From assembly GCF_021130785.1 (NCBI RefSeq), contig NC_060211.1, positions 28,505,001 to 28,569,000 on the forward strand: DNA of 64,000 nucleotides, written 5' to 3'. Source of the DNA: Homalodisca vitripennis (lineage: Eukaryota > Arthropoda > Insecta > Hemiptera > Cicadellidae). The translations under genes and the position numbers were made by a program. Under the pieces are notes generated by a model. The model was not told where the DNA came from, made no database searches, and saw only the letters and a list, made by a program, of their open reading frames with translations. Shown piece by piece: positions 20,275-33,989 of this stretch (position 1 is the first letter of the stretch; the number at the start of each line of letters is the position of its first letter).

Positions 20275-22480
20275 GGAAATGCTTCCCAATTAAAGGGACT
20301 CTCCGGAGAGACTCGCTAGGTTTAATTTTGTCACTTACGTACTTATTGAACAAGCTGTGTGTTGAGTGGTAACATTTGAAGCACACGAATAAGTATGCAA
20401 ATAAGTAGGTTATCATTTGAACGCTAAACATCGTTTCTACAAAAAAGGCATCCCGATTTGTATGAGTCATAAAAACACAGTTGTTGGTGATAATGTTCAC
20501 TTCCTACTTGTAACGCATTACTCTTTCGAACCCTACGCAGAAACCATCAGTCGGTTTACAGAGAAAAGACATCAAATTCGCTTTTGCAAATCATACATAC
20601 AATTAGCAACACCCACCCACACATAGTTGAGAGAAATGATGAAGTATGAAAATCGGTGATAATTTTCTACGTACTTTCATATTCATCCTCTTTTTCAAGG
20701 AAATAAATGAAATTATTACACTGCAGTCGAATAATACTTAGTCTGTCAAATAATAACTTACCTTGCACTTCACTAACCCGCATTAATACCATTGACACAA
20801 TTACATCACCTTTGGCATATAAATAACAAAATGGAGCATAAATTGGAACAACCACACTGAACTGGAACAGGAAAGCACTCTCCTAGATGGTGTAAAGTGT
20901 GTTTGTCGTGCCCGGAGTTTATGGTGGCGGCATGTTAAATCAGGCACAAAGTTAGCAAGATATACAGTGTCGGCCACAAATTCTATGGTTGAATAAACAG
21001 CGCTGCTGTGAAATAAGTTTGTAACATAGTCTCTCTTCGCCAAAAAAATATCTGATAAAAGTTTTGAGCTTTTATATTTCAGACCTATGAACAATTTAAA
21101 GTCAGTTTAACTGTTCATATAGCTGGATAAGGACTGCAAACTGCAAAATCCATTTAACAGTAAGTAAAGTATGTAAGGAAGGTGTTATTCATTGTATATA
21201 TCCAAGAAGAAATAAATGATCAACTATACTGAAAAGAAACAAATTATAGTCTTTGAAGCTAAATATACGTATACAGCCTTTGAAACTCACTTTTTCGCTT
21301 AGCTGGCCAAATTTCCGTGGGCTTTCCTATATTACTAAATCTCAGCGTTAGAAAGTTCCTTTTAGGCAACTAAATAATATTATTTGTAATCCTTGGAACG
21401 CTATAAATAGACTAGCTGATTCATACTCGAATACTCACACTGACACAGAACAGTCGCATTGTTATTTATAATTATCGCTATAAAGGTTAAGTGTCTCAGG
21501 CATATAAAACTACTAAATTACATATATTTATGTATACTTATATATATACTACATTAAGGTTATCACGTAGCTCATATATTATTTTATTATACTTCCAAAC
21601 AGAATATAAATGTGTTAGTATAACGGTTTTGAAGTAAATGTAACTATTTAACGACAACGGTTGCATTTGCATGTAGAAACTTTAAACTAGTATTCCTAAT
21701 GTTTATTATATTTAATCCATAGCACACAATTTTAATGTAGACTTTCCGTAATATTAGTTGTGCACTGTGAATGTTTCTTGCCTAATCATGGAAAGTCGAC
21801 TGCATCTTTCCGCTTCACAGTTCGCTCGGTGTTCATCGAACATTTTGTCGATATTGGACGCCGTCTGTTCCCAACCCGCATCTGGTACTTCCTGCCTGTT
21901 GTAATATTACAAGAGCTTGGTATTTAAAAATGAGTGTTCACTTTCATTTCACTGGTTTTTGTAACAAAAATAAAAATACTGAGAGATTTTTTTCGTAAAA
22001 ATTAATTGTGCAATAGTTTATCGTTCATACAATGTTATGGTTCGGAAACGTCGTTACAATTAAACGTGCTGGAATATTTGCAATGTGTTTAATCTGGCCA
22101 AATATTCAGCAGTGTCGATGTATTTTTAATTTTAGAGGTTCTTCCTTAGGATAAACTAGCTACCTGAGGAAAAAATCAGGATGAATTCTTTTATAACCCA
22201 ACGAAACTTATAGGAATTTGGGCAATTTCACAGTCAGCTCCGAGAAAAACCCGCTGAAGGTAAAATGTGATTTTTAATTAAATATAAGTTGGTTCCTGAA
22301 GTCAGTTAGTTAATTGACTTCAGGAAGTAACATGTTTTAAATTTTTTTTACTTTGCTATTATCCGGAGGCAACTATATTTGGAAGAGCTTTTCTTGGGGA
22401 CCTAAAACCTACAGTATCAAAAATAACAGACTTTATTTTACTTACTGTGATAATTGCGTGTCAAAATGACGATCGGTTTT
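20275..22480. other. Stretch without recognised genes
   Basis: AT-rich, with scattered short frames (20252-20626, 20801-21094) that lack motifs. It contains the hairpin listed separately at 22293. Confidence 0.5.
22293..22326. repeat. Perfect 12-bp inverted repeat (hairpin)
   Basis: TTCCTGAAGTCA and its exact reverse complement TGACTTCAGGAA are separated by 10 bp (GTTAGTTAAT). No T-run follows that would suggest a Pol III terminator. Role unknown. Confidence 0.8.
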
Positions 22481-22499
22481 TGTTTTCTGCCTCCCGAAA

Positions 22500-22930
22500 G
22501 GAAGCGATGTTGGCGAGACGGAGGCCACTCCGTCCCTATCTATTATGTGTTATTACAGTAGGAGCCACGAAAGTGTACAGTTGGCGGTGACCAATGAAAT
22601 GGACAGGCCCGTGCGACGTTGCCACACACACGTCAACTGCCGCCCGGCACGGAGCGCTGCGGTTCAAGCTGGGAAAGATTTGGCAACGTCGCTCGGTACT
22701 CATTGGCTGCTCCAAGGTCACGCGCTAAATAGGCTCCTCCCTCAACTGTACTCTCTGGTGATCCCTACTGTAGGCTATATAAGTAGTTAAATACATACGT
22801 ACGCATTGTAAATGCGTGGTCTGAACTTGAATTGTGGTACTATCTCAATATATGTTTTTATTTATTCACCAGAAGTGCGTAGTGGTACCCACAATGTGCA
22901 GGTGAAAACGGTCGGTGAAGTTATGAAGTA
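22500..22930 (+). promoter_or_regulatory. Promoter- or LTR-like GC-richer block
   Basis: The block has GACCAATGAAAT and CATTGGCTG (CCAAT boxes on both strands) and CTATATAAGTAG (a TATA box at about 22773). About 90 bp later comes AT-rich sequence and CACCAGAAGTGCG...GGTACCCACAATG. Such a cluster in an otherwise bland region suggests an isolated LTR or a Pol II promoter. I see no second LTR, primer site or coding part. A minus- or plus-strand frame across it shows no motif. Confidence 0.3.
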
Positions 22931-23607
22931 ATGTTTAAGTTCTACCATAAGGAGAGTTGCAAAAGATTGATTTTCCATACAAAATATACTTTAAAAAATC
23001 CATTAGTTTTCATTTTAGATCATTAAATAAAGAATAAGAGACGTTTCATATAAGTACGTCACTTGTGTACTTCCAGAAATTTATATTTTTAGTTGCAATC
23101 TGTTTTACTACGTTACAGTTAGAAAATAGTTAGCTACAATAATTCGTTTCTGGTAGTTTGTATGTACACTTGATTTCTACAGTACGGAAGGAAAAGATAA
23201 ATGTCAGTAATGAACATTTATGTGAAAACTAAGGGACATAAAAGTCAGCAACACAGTCCTCAACAGTATGAATATTGTTGTAGTAGTTTTTAAGAGGCAA
23301 CCATACAAGACAGAAAGAACATTACGAGCCATTGAGAGCTGAATCAAGGTCGGCAATGAACGCTGTACCCGACCCTCTTTATGTTTATTGTTTCCTTGTC
23401 TACATTCCTTGTAAAACCGTTTCTATGCAATTATTAGCTCAGATTAAAAATAATTTTAGAAGCTTGTTCCAGTCTGAAATGTATTTTGAAACTGTCAGCC
23501 TCAGAGCTAGATCTAATGCATTCGTATAAATTAAGCACCGTAAATTGTTAGGCATTCATAATGAAGTTTAACACAGTTTTCCATTAAACGGTTCTGACGA
23601 ATGAAAA

Positions 23608-23956
<349 letters not shown>

Positions 23957-24239
23957 GCCAGTAATTTTGACTATTGTGCATTATCTTCTGAAACCCTTAA
24001 ATAAGAGATTTTATGTGGTATACCAAGACTATACAGCAGAGGAGCCTATCTTGAACCGTTTGAATATTAAAAGGGTATGTTTTAGATGAGTACACGACAG
24101 TAATACTCGTATCGCTTTTTATTTAATATTTACAATAATGTTCTAATTCTGACAATCAGGGCGTTACAATCAGGACGTTATTGAAATCACTTCGTTGCCC
24201 GTATGTCTTATAGAAAGGTACTAGAGGATCAAAACGTAG

Positions 24240-26800
24240 CATTACCTTGTTCTAGTCTGAGGAAAAACCATATATATTTTAGAGTCAAAGGGTCCAAGGC
24301 CAATCCATCTGTATTCCTGTACTTCTGCTCATGTCTAATATATACCTCTTGAGAGACATATTATAGGGATTTGACATCTAGTACATAGCTTACTCTTGAA
24401 TAAAGGAAGAATCCTATTGATTTCAAAGGGACAAAGGGCAATCTATTCGTCTCCCTGTACATCTATTCGTCTCTAAAATAACTCTTGATAGAAATACTAT
24501 AGGGATTTAACACCAGATGCATAGCTTCCTTCTTGGTTAAAGGAAGAATCCTATCGATTTCAAAGCGACAGAGGCCAATCTATTCTTCTCCCTGTACATC
24601 TATTCGTCTCTAAAATAACTCTTGATAGAAATACTATAGGGATTTAACACCAGATGCATAGCTTCTTCTTGGTTAAAGGAAGAATCCTATCGATTTCAAA
24701 GCGACAGAGGCCAATCTATTCGTCTCCCTGTACATCTATTCGTCTCTAAAATAACTCTTGATAGAAATACTATAGGGATTTAACACCAGATTCATAGCTT
24801 CTTCTTGGTTAAAGGGAAGAATCCTATCGATGTCAAAGCGACAGAGGCCAATCTATTCTTCTCCCTGTACATCTATTCGTCTCTAAAATAACTCTTGATA
24901 GAAATACTATAGGGATTTAACACCAGATGCATAGCTTCTTCTTGGTTAAAGGAAGAATCCTATCGATTTCAAAGCGACAGAGGCCAATCTATTCGTCTCC
25001 CTGTACATCTATTCGTCTCTAAAATAACTCTTGATAGAAATACTATAGGGATTTAACACCAGATGCATAGCTTCCTCTTGAATAAAGGAAGAATCCTATT
25101 GATTTCAAAGGTACAAAGGGCAATCTATTCGTCTCCCTGTACATCTATTCGTCTCTAAAATAACTCTTGATAGAAATACTATAGGGATTTAACACCAGAT
25201 GCATAGCTTCCTCTTGGTTAAAGGAAGAATCCTATCGATTTCAAAGCGACAGAGGCCAATCTATTCGTCTCCCTGTACATCTATTCGTCTCTAAAATAAC
25301 TCTTGATAGAAATACTATAGGGATTTAACACCAGATGCATAGCTTCCTCTTGGTTAAAGGAAGAATCCTATCGATTTCAAAGCGACAGAGGCCAATCTAT
25401 TCGTCTCCCTGCACATCTATTCGTCTCTAAAATAACTCTTGATAGAAATACTATAGGGATTTAACACCAGATGCATAGCTTCTTCTTGGTTAAAGGAAGA
25501 ATCCTATCGATTTCAAAGCGACAGAGGCCAATCTATTCGTCTCCCTGTACATCTATTCGTCTCTAAAATAACTCTTGATAGAAATACTATAGGGATTTAA
25601 CACCAGATGCATAGCTTCTTCTTGGTTAAAGGAAGAATCCTATCGATTTCAAAGCGACAGAGGCCAATCTATTCTTCTTCCTGTACATCTATTCGTCTCT
25701 AAAATAACTCTTGATAGAAATACTATAGGGATTTAACACCAGATGCATAGCTTCCTCTTGGTTAAAGGAAGAATCCTATCGATTTCAAAGCGACAGAGGC
25801 CAATCTATTCGTCTTCCTGTACATCTATTCGTCTCTAAAATAACTCTTGATAGAAATACTATAGGGATTTAACACCAGATGCATAGCTTCTTCTTGGTTA
25901 AAGGAAGAATCCTATCGATTTCAAAGCGACAGAGGCCAATCTATTCGTCTCCCTGCACATATATTCGTCTTTAAAATAACTCTTGATAGAAATACTATAG
26001 GGATTTAACACCAGATGCATAGCTTCTTCTTGGTTAAAGGAAGAATCCTATCGATTTCAAAGCGACAGAGGCCAATCTATTCTTCTTCCTGTACATCTAT
26101 TCGTCTCTAAAATAACTCTTGATAGAAATACTATAGGGATTTAACACCAGATGCATAGCTTCTTCTTGGTCAAAGGAAGAATCCTATCGATTTCAAAGCG
26201 ACAGAGGCCAATCTATTCGTCTCCCTGCACATCTATTCGTCTCTAAAATAAACTCTTGATAGAAATACTATAGAGATTTAACACCAGATGCATAGCTTCT
26301 TCTTGGTTAAAGGAAGAATCCTATCGATTTCAAAGCGACAGAGGCCAATATATTCGTCTCCCTGTACATCTATTCGTCTCTAAAATAACTCTTGATAGAA
26401 ATACTATAGAGATTTAACACCAGATGCTTAGCTTCTTCTTGGTTAAAGGAAGAATCCTATCGATTTCAAAGCGACAGAGGCCAATCTATTCTTCTCCCTG
26501 TACATCTATTCGTCTCTAAAATAACTCCTGATAGAAATACTATAGGGATTTAACACCAGATGCATAGCTTCTTCTTTGTTAAAGGGACATTCTTATTGAT
26601 TTTAGAGTCAAAGGGTGATAACCCAATCCAACTGTTTCCCCCTTCGTCTGTCATCTCTACGATAACTCTTGATAGAAATGTTATAGGGAGTCAAAAGGTC
26701 GAAAGGGAGTCTATTTATCTGTCGTCTGTCCGTTTATGCGATTAGTATTGATAGAAAGGTCACATGGTCTTGAAAACTGGTTCACTGATTCCTCTCTTTT
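24240..26800. repeat. 136-bp satellite array, about 17 clean units plus eroded edges
   Basis: Unit landmarks: GAATCCTATCGATTTCAAAG, CGACAGAGGCCAATCTATTC, GTCTCCCTGTACATCTATTC, GTCTCTAAAATAACTCTTGA, TAGAAATACTATAGGGATTT, AACACCAGATGCATAGCTTC. Period is exactly 136 bp (for example 24546 to 24682). Central units differ at a few sites; units at 24.24-24.40 and 26.58-26.80 kb are strongly diverged. On the minus strand the unit contains TTTCTATCAAGAGTTATT, which ties it to the repeats at 62.7-63.6 kb. The short frame at 26560 is not a gene. Confidence 0.96.
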
Positions 26801-26809
26801 CAATTAATA

Positions 26810-28230
26810 ACTGTAGATTTTGGTAGTAAAAGGTCAAATGAAAGTATGTCCTATTTTTCTGTGCTATAAATTATTTGTTCTTGTCTGGTTCTACAGTATT
26901 CACTGTTTTACTTTGCTGTTTTAACACTGTTTTATTTTTGTATTCATATGGAAATTCACCGGGAATATTGTTTTTCATACTATTTTCATGTAAAAGTTAG
27001 TGTCATTAGTGTGTCTACAGAGATGTTATCCAGCTATGGTGACGTTGGAATATTTCAAGGATGTTTATGAATGTGATAATTTATTCAGTCTTATTATAAA
27101 CTTTATATTATTGTGTAAAGATGTAAAAATATTATTTATTAGTTTTGTTGTTCATTATTTTAATTTATAGAGAGGGCACTTGCAATACTTTGTTCATTTG
27201 GGTTTTAACGTATAACCGCACTTACCTGTCGTCCTGGTAACATAGTTATTGCACTATAATTAAAAATTCAATAATTTTTAAAATTATTACCAAGATTCTT
27301 TATTTTCCTTTAACAAGAAAATGGTGCCTAATCAGCACTTAACTGCACTTAATCAGCGAGAAATCGTCATTTGATCCTCTTACCACCTCTGAGGATATCC
27401 AAGGTAGTTGTTGAAGCTTTTTAGACCCATTATTGTTACTTAAGGTTTTAAACTGTATCCTTTTCATGAAAAAATTAAAATTGGCTCTAAAATTCCATTT
27501 TTATTGTTGTTTGATTAATACCTACTAATTAGACTTTCGCAAAGAAATATAATTTTTTATCCTTTCCCGATTAGGTTTGGAAACGCAAAGGCATTTTTGG
27601 TTATTCTATAAATGTTTTTATATATAAATGTTACGGTTTTATTACAGTTTAGAGTTGGTTATATAGAATCATACGACGAGATATTTGTGGGTTGATTTAT
27701 TATCAAACACAGGCGCTTATACGGGTGGTATGGAAAATTGTTTACCGTAACTCAGCTATTCAGTATTTTATCGTTTATAAGCTTTATTTATACCCTTCAT
27801 ATATCGCCACGCGTCTTCCATTTTATAAAGTCCAATGTTGAGAATTCAGTGGCAAGGGGGATTAATTCTGGACACACTGAATATATTCTTTTTATCCAAG
27901 AATACACGATAGTAGAAGTCTATCGTTATAAGTACGATAACGCAGGTTGATGAGGCCTTCCAGCCTATTTGTTGTTCTAGGAAAATAAGAGAACATTCAT
28001 GCGTCATGCCTCGCATTTCATCTTTAATGCTTGCGTTAAGCCTCCATACACTGTCCAAATTGTTGGTTCGCTTTATCTAACATGGTCGGTTGGTACAGGG
28101 TTGGTTTGTGGTAGATACCCCGAACCTCTGAATTACCATATCGGCCGTAAAAACGAATTTAAAATTGTATGGCAATCGTCAGAAAAAACATACAAAACCT
28201 TTTTTGGTAGCGGTATATAACATTTTTCAT
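26810..28230. other. Stretch without recognised features
   Basis: AT-rich. Frames at 27738-28220 show no motif. Its right end abuts a LINE relic. Confidence 0.5.
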
Positions 28231-28278
28231 ACATTCTTCTACGTAGATCCCTTTGAAAAGTACAATTTCTACATTCAC

Positions 28279-28760
28279 TCATTTTAATTCATTCGAATTG
28301 TCCCACTTCAGCATCTGGTCAGTCCTAAGGTCTTCCATTGATATGCCAAGAACTGTGCTGTCTGTGCTGTAGAATGATGTTGCATTCAACGCAGTTTTCA
28401 GACAAGTTTTGAATGCTTTGAGCATTGGAGCACTTTTGATCGAATTTAGCAAATTGTTGACAAATTGAGCTACTGTCTGTGATAGCGAGTGTTCATGAGC
28501 TACCTTTCTGTGTCTCCCAGTTCGGTAGCTCTCCCTGCCCCTTGTTGCATAAGAGTGTAATGGTATTCGCGTCGTGGCATTGTGCGACTAACCAGGTTCG
28601 GTTACGAATTGATAATCGCTGATAGAGCTCTTGTGCGTTTCAACCTTTAGCAAGTAAGGTACAGTCTGGGCCATCGAACCGAACTGGATGTGGAGCTTCA
28701 GTCCTTGTGTCGGTGTGAAGAGCTGTCTACTGCTAGTTAGAGCCTTGGGTATCACTCCAT
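28279..28760 (-). pseudogene. LINE ORF2 C-terminus
   Basis: The minus-strand frame reads HSYATRGRESYRTGRHR, then VAQFVNNLLNSIKSA, then LKAFKTCLKTALNATSFYST, ending ...SNELK-stop at 28281-28279. The H-x-Y-x-T-R...HR motif followed by 'N.L...IK....LKAFK..LK..L...FYS' is the usual C-terminal pattern of CR1- or Jockey-like non-LTR retrotransposons. The last 100 or so codons are open; the RT domain is missing or unrecognisable upstream. It is probably a 5'-truncated insertion. Confidence 0.65.
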
Positions 28761-28809
28761 GTCCTGCTAGTTCATTCTTTTATTGTTTTCTTTATATAAA
28801 TAAAAAAAA

Positions 28810-30230
28810 CAGTACGTAAATAAAAACAGGTTACATGTTCTTATTTGTGTATTATTTAGTTTATGTCCACCCCAATTGTCAATTTATATTTTTATTGTAT
28901 ACTAATATTGATATTGTTTGTAGCATACAGAACTACCACGATTTTGTGTCTTAGTTTATTATTGTTATCTATTCTTCAACTGAATGTACATGAGAATGGT
29001 CATGCCGTTGCAATAAACAAATAAAGCAATAACTTCAAACAAATTTAAAAACTTTTTTGCTCAAATTATGCAAAAGTTTATTGAAAATATTTCTTCGATG
29101 TGTACCTTTGATTCTAGGTGCAATGAGTAGATTATCGGTTACTATTGTGATACTCCCAAACTGTAACTCCCAAACCATGATATGTATAATAGTCGAGTAA
29201 GCAGGCTCGATCTTTTACATCTTTAGTCAAGACTACGCAGTGCACCGCGAAAACCTTCCCGTTCTTTTCCATTGTCTCTTATCTTTACTTATCTAATATT
29301 TTCGATGGAAAAAAAATATTTTCTCTACAAAGCTAGAGCAGCCTACAGAAACAAAATCTAGATAAGGCATACACACGTTGTAAGTATAAATTTAAAGACT
29401 CCGTTTTTTAATTTCTTTATAATTATTTTACCACACCAAATATGTTTCAGACATTTCTAGGGTTAAGGGTTGAGAGGGAAACTAAATATGGGGATTAATA
29501 CATGATAAGGCTATACATATCAAAGAAAGACAAAGAACACAGTATCTAAAACCCGATTAATCACTAAAATAAAATATTGGTTTCGGGAGAAGGAAAACTG
29601 CAAGAACATGAAAAGCTGATAAGTATAGAACGCCGTTTTTACGTTCGGGCTCAGGAGGATGGATTATCCGCTGACTTACCCTCTCTGACATTTAGTCTCA
29701 ACCCCCCCCCCCCAACCCCACCCAACCCCTAGACCGTCACCACACCTGCTCCCTTGACTGTCTTTGTGAGATATTCTTTAGGTACCAGTTGCATTTAGCT
29801 CCTTTCATACAGCGCACATAATTACTCCGCCAACAAAGTTCTTTTCATCTCAAGAACTAAATACATTTCATTAGTGTAAATTAAACAGTCTACAACATTG
29901 GATAATTAAAAATCATCATAAATGTGTCAATGTGTGTTTAAACTCTCTAAGTGTTGTACAGCTTACCATTTGAAATGGTAGGAATACCTTGCTAGTTTAA
30001 CTAGCGGGATTATATATGCATTGTTACCGTTTTATTGTTATATTCTTTTTTGTTATATATTCACGTAATAATTATATTTTTATAGCCTCCTAAGTAACAA
30101 CTACACTACCGGCCTATTTACTGCTCAAACTACATGATGCTATTGAGATGTGTTGGATATAAATTAAAACGGGGTGTAGTAAAATTACAATAGTTTCAAC
30201 TAAGTTTCTCTTAGTCACCTGGCTTCCATT
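28810..30230. other. Stretch without recognised genes
   Basis: AT-rich. A C-rich tract (29701-29740, poly-C followed by CCCAACCCC runs) interrupts it. No coding signal. Confidence 0.5.
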
Positions 30231-30239
30231 TTTTGCCTA

Positions 30240-30400
30240 TCACTCTAGGGGCTGGAAAAAATTAGTTTCTGCTCGTTTGTTTGTCCTTACGGTAACTAGA
30301 GAACTTGAAATTGGGCATGAAGTTCTATTTCTCTATAAACAACATCGATTTCGATAATGGTACACGTTAGTCCATGAAATTTCTCTGCGTGCTCAATGAT
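30240..30400 (+). repeat. Dispersed repeat family A, copy
   Basis: GGGGCTGGAAAAAATTAG, 'tttgtttgtccttacggtaac', 'gaacttgaaattgggcatga', 'catcgatttcgataatggtac' and 'tgcgtgctc' follow in family order. This copy is diverged. Confidence 0.55.
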
Positions 30401-30404
30401 AATT

Positions 30405-31920
30405 TATCTTATAAGTATCTTATAATCGCAGAATTAAGAAATTTTCAAATCAAACAGAATAAAATCATATAACATTTAAATTTATGTAAGGTAACACATG
30501 CACCTTAATAAAATGACCTATACTTGACATTTCGTATGAGACCTCGGCGAAGCCTGTTACGCAAAATTTGATGTAGAGTGTTTCTACAGTATTTATAAAA
30601 GTATATACTTTTATAAGCTTATCATACTTAACGCATTTGAATGCTTTAGATAAGCAGAAATAGCCTACTGAACTCTTGGTGGGACATTTGAAGCTATCGC
30701 ATAACACTTAAATATAAATCTATGAGTAGTTTTGATTGAAACATCGTCTAATTCCACGATACCTTATAGTTAAAACGTTATTACCTGCCTAATCTGCATA
30801 AATACGCATAATTTTGATTAATATCGCGTGGATGCACTTTTGGTTCCTTTCTATTTATTAGATTTCCGGTCTCGAATTAGTATGTTTATATTTTAAATTC
30901 TTCATGAAAACCAAATACATTCAATGTCCTAAATTAGTATAAATGTTCAAATTAGTGATATTAGTACAATAGTTTACATATACGCAATAATGCAATAATT
31001 AATTTATATACACACCTTAATTATTTTAAATTTTAACCTAACTAGGATGGCATATAAATGTGGTAAAGCAGTCCAAAATTAGTGGTACTGCTTTATTTCT
31101 TATATTTTATAAAACTACGTGTGTTTTTACAATAGATTTTTGATTCAATAAAAAATAGTGGGGGAGTGTTTGGTCTGATAAAATTCATTCACATCAAACT
31201 TGATTAGGCATGAAACACTATTATCCATTATTTCTTGGCAAAATAAAACCTAACTATCATCAAGTAAATAAAATATTAATGTAAAGGTTTTGTTTAATTT
31301 AAAGTGCACTTGTAATGAAACTAGGCAAATTTCAATAATCATCATAAGTTTAAAATCAGTAAACAATACTTTTCTGGTATTGTACTTGTCAGTATTTAAG
31401 ATTCAAGAGAAAAGTATAGCATTTTTTTATATTTAAGTAGCAAATTATAACAAAGAAGATTTAACGATCTGTCAGTCTATGGAAGTTGGCATAAACAGCT
31501 GTAATAATCTTCCAGCCTAAACTTACGTAGTTAAGGCTATAAAAGGAAGCAGTGCTGAAAAGATGGAACCATCATTACAAGAACGTTTCAATCCCCGACA
31601 AGAAATGTCTTAATGAGAGTGCAGCGTTATTACCACCTCCTGCTTTTACAGTTCATTATAGCCTTCTTATGGTGTGGAGGGGGCGGGATGCATTGACTCG
31701 GTGACCTAAACATTCTTGATGAATAACATCAAGTCATCAAAGTAACCGTTTCACAAAATACGTGCTGATACTTGGGTTGAGTATCAGTTTCACTTTTATG
31801 ACGCACTTTAAATTTATCTAATTATGTCATATTTTAACATGGAATTCTACAATTTGAAACCTTTCACATGAGAGAGCTTCAAAATAGGTTTGTTTTCAAA
31901 TTCAGCAAGGTATTTTATGA
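30405..31920. other. Stretch without recognised features
   Basis: AT-rich with no convincing frame or repeat. Confidence 0.5.
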
Positions 31921-31929
31921 ATGTTGTGA

Positions 31930-32720
31930 CTTCTAGTTCTTTCAATATTTTGATTTTAAAACAGAGAGTTGTGTTGTCAGCATATCTGGATCACAGAATT
32001 CAATCTACTGACATAAATCAGGAATAAAAGAGGGCCATTGATAGAACCCTGAGGGATACCATGAGGCACTTTAATTTTGTTTGAAACGACCTTTGAATTT
32101 TCCACAGTCTGATCTCGCTCCCCTATGTAAGAAGCAAGCAATAACAGTGAGTGTCCCCGAACACCACATTTCTTTAACTGATGCTGCGATGTCTCATGAT
32201 GGACCTAATCAAATGATTTGGATAGAACAAGAAATATGATAAGCACATGTTCTCGCCTTTCCAATTCTTGTCCAAAAGGTTGTTTACGGCAGCAAAAGTG
32301 GATCTGTTTTTTTCTTAATCCAAATCACTCTGGATTCAGAACTAGCGTGTGTTACAGAAAGCTTTTTAGTCTTTTGCTAAAACCTTTCAACAATTTTGTC
32401 GATCATGGGCAGGATTTAAATAGGACGATAGTTGCTTGTAATACAAGGATCGTCCTTTTTCAAAAGTTTAATAACTTTGGCTATCTTAAGAAGTTATGGA
32501 AAAGTTACAAATTCGAATTAAAAATTGATTAATTTTGTGAGTGGTTCCAATATGTGCCTGAGCAGCGTTTAAGTAACCACATTAACATCCCGTTTCTGCC
32601 ACATTGTCATTCTTTTTTAATTCGGTCACTGAATGAAGCATGCTAACTCTTCACAGGGACCACACGTTTTCCATAAGATTTTGATCCTGCAAATGACGAA
32701 TTATTTGAGGCCACAGAAAT
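31930..32720 (-). pseudogene. LINE reverse-transcriptase domain relic
   Basis: On the minus strand, with several frame changes, the RT landmarks occur in order: EPLTKLINQF, LLKIAKVIKLLKKDDP, TSNYRPI, FGLRK, FDLV-HEIL, VENSKVVSNKIKVPHGIPQG, SINGPLLFLIYV and ADNTTL (in place of the catalytic YADD/FADDT). This is the fingers-palm order of a CR1- or Jockey-type non-LTR RT. The catalytic pair is altered and stops are frequent, so the copy is dead. The plus-strand frame at 32218-32532 is its shadow. Confidence 0.75.
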
Positions 32721-32729
32721 ATAGTACTT

Positions 32730-33980
32730 AGATTACATAAAAATTTTATAAAATTAAGTCTAAAAGTTTTAAAATGCAGGAAATCCATAAAAAAATGTAT
32801 ACTTTTGCATCCTTTTGTTCCAATTTTTAAAGATATTTTGGAAAGTGGAAAGGATATAATGTATTTTAATTTTGTTATTTAATGGTTTCGGTAAACAAAG
32901 TTTTCAACATTGGCTCGTATTTTTTGACGACAAAAACAAAATTTCCACACGAATGCGAACTGCCGCTATTTCTTTAAATTTAAATTCTATGAGGCTGACA
33001 AGCAAGTTTATCCAAAGTAAGGTTATCATATGAAGTTTTATTTTGGTAAGATAGAAAACTTATTAATCTTAGTGTTTGCCGTTGCTATTATTTTAATATA
33101 CTTATAAATCAGTACAGTTACCATTGTAAGACTTAAATGGTATTTAAAGACTTTGATTCCTGAGTATTCCCTGGGAAGTGGTGGAGTCAATGTTCGGATA
33201 ATTGATTGGTTGTCATTAGGATTTCATCTTTGTGTACGTGATTGTACATTTAAGTTCTAAGGGTATTCCATCGGGACCCTAAAGTAATACAACTACACAT
33301 TTATATAGGCACCCATGAGAGGATTATATAAATGTACTCATGCAGAAAAATTATTACGGCATTTTGTTGAATAGGACTCGGGATATGTTAAAACACTCTT
33401 TACAGTTTAATTAGAGGTACGACGCGTATAGCAAAATGTTTCCTCTGGCATTAATTACTATTTCTCAATTAACCTACAAACGAGTGGCTTCTGGACTAAA
33501 ACAGAAATTGCATGAAGTTTAATAATTGTATGCATTTATTAAACGTCATTAGCTTTAAAAATATGCATACATGGCGCTGCAGTAATATTATATTTGTAAC
33601 TAGTTTAGTTAAAGTGGGAAAAAATAAGGCGTCTGACACGTCATATCATGGTGTTCAGAATTTAACATAATAATAACAGTGAAATGGTTTCCATTGCGTC
33701 ACTATTCATAATTGTTCCTATCATTGTGCGTTATACGTTTTAATTTACAATATCATTTTTTATAGGCAATAAATTATCTGAATAGTTACTTATCATTTTG
33801 AATGTTGCTCTCCCCTATACGATGTACATAAGTGCGGTTTCTATGAAAGGCGGGAGGGCGGGAAAAGGTCACCTACACGCCTTGGCAGCTGGCCTCTTTA
33901 CACGATGCTGATAATGACTTTCATAGCACTACCTTATACATGGCTCGTTCTTAAAGGATTTTTTATATTTCGTGTTATCG
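32730..33980. other. Stretch without recognised features
   Basis: AT-rich. A short GC-richer patch near 33850-33890 (GGCGGGAGGGCGGG) shows no further context. Confidence 0.5.
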
Positions 33981-33989
33981 AAGTAACGT

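Noticed and set aside
29701..29740. C-rich tract as i-motif or telomere-like repeat
   Set aside because: It is a poly-C run with irregular CCCAA pieces, not the TTAGG/CCTAA insect telomere repeat.
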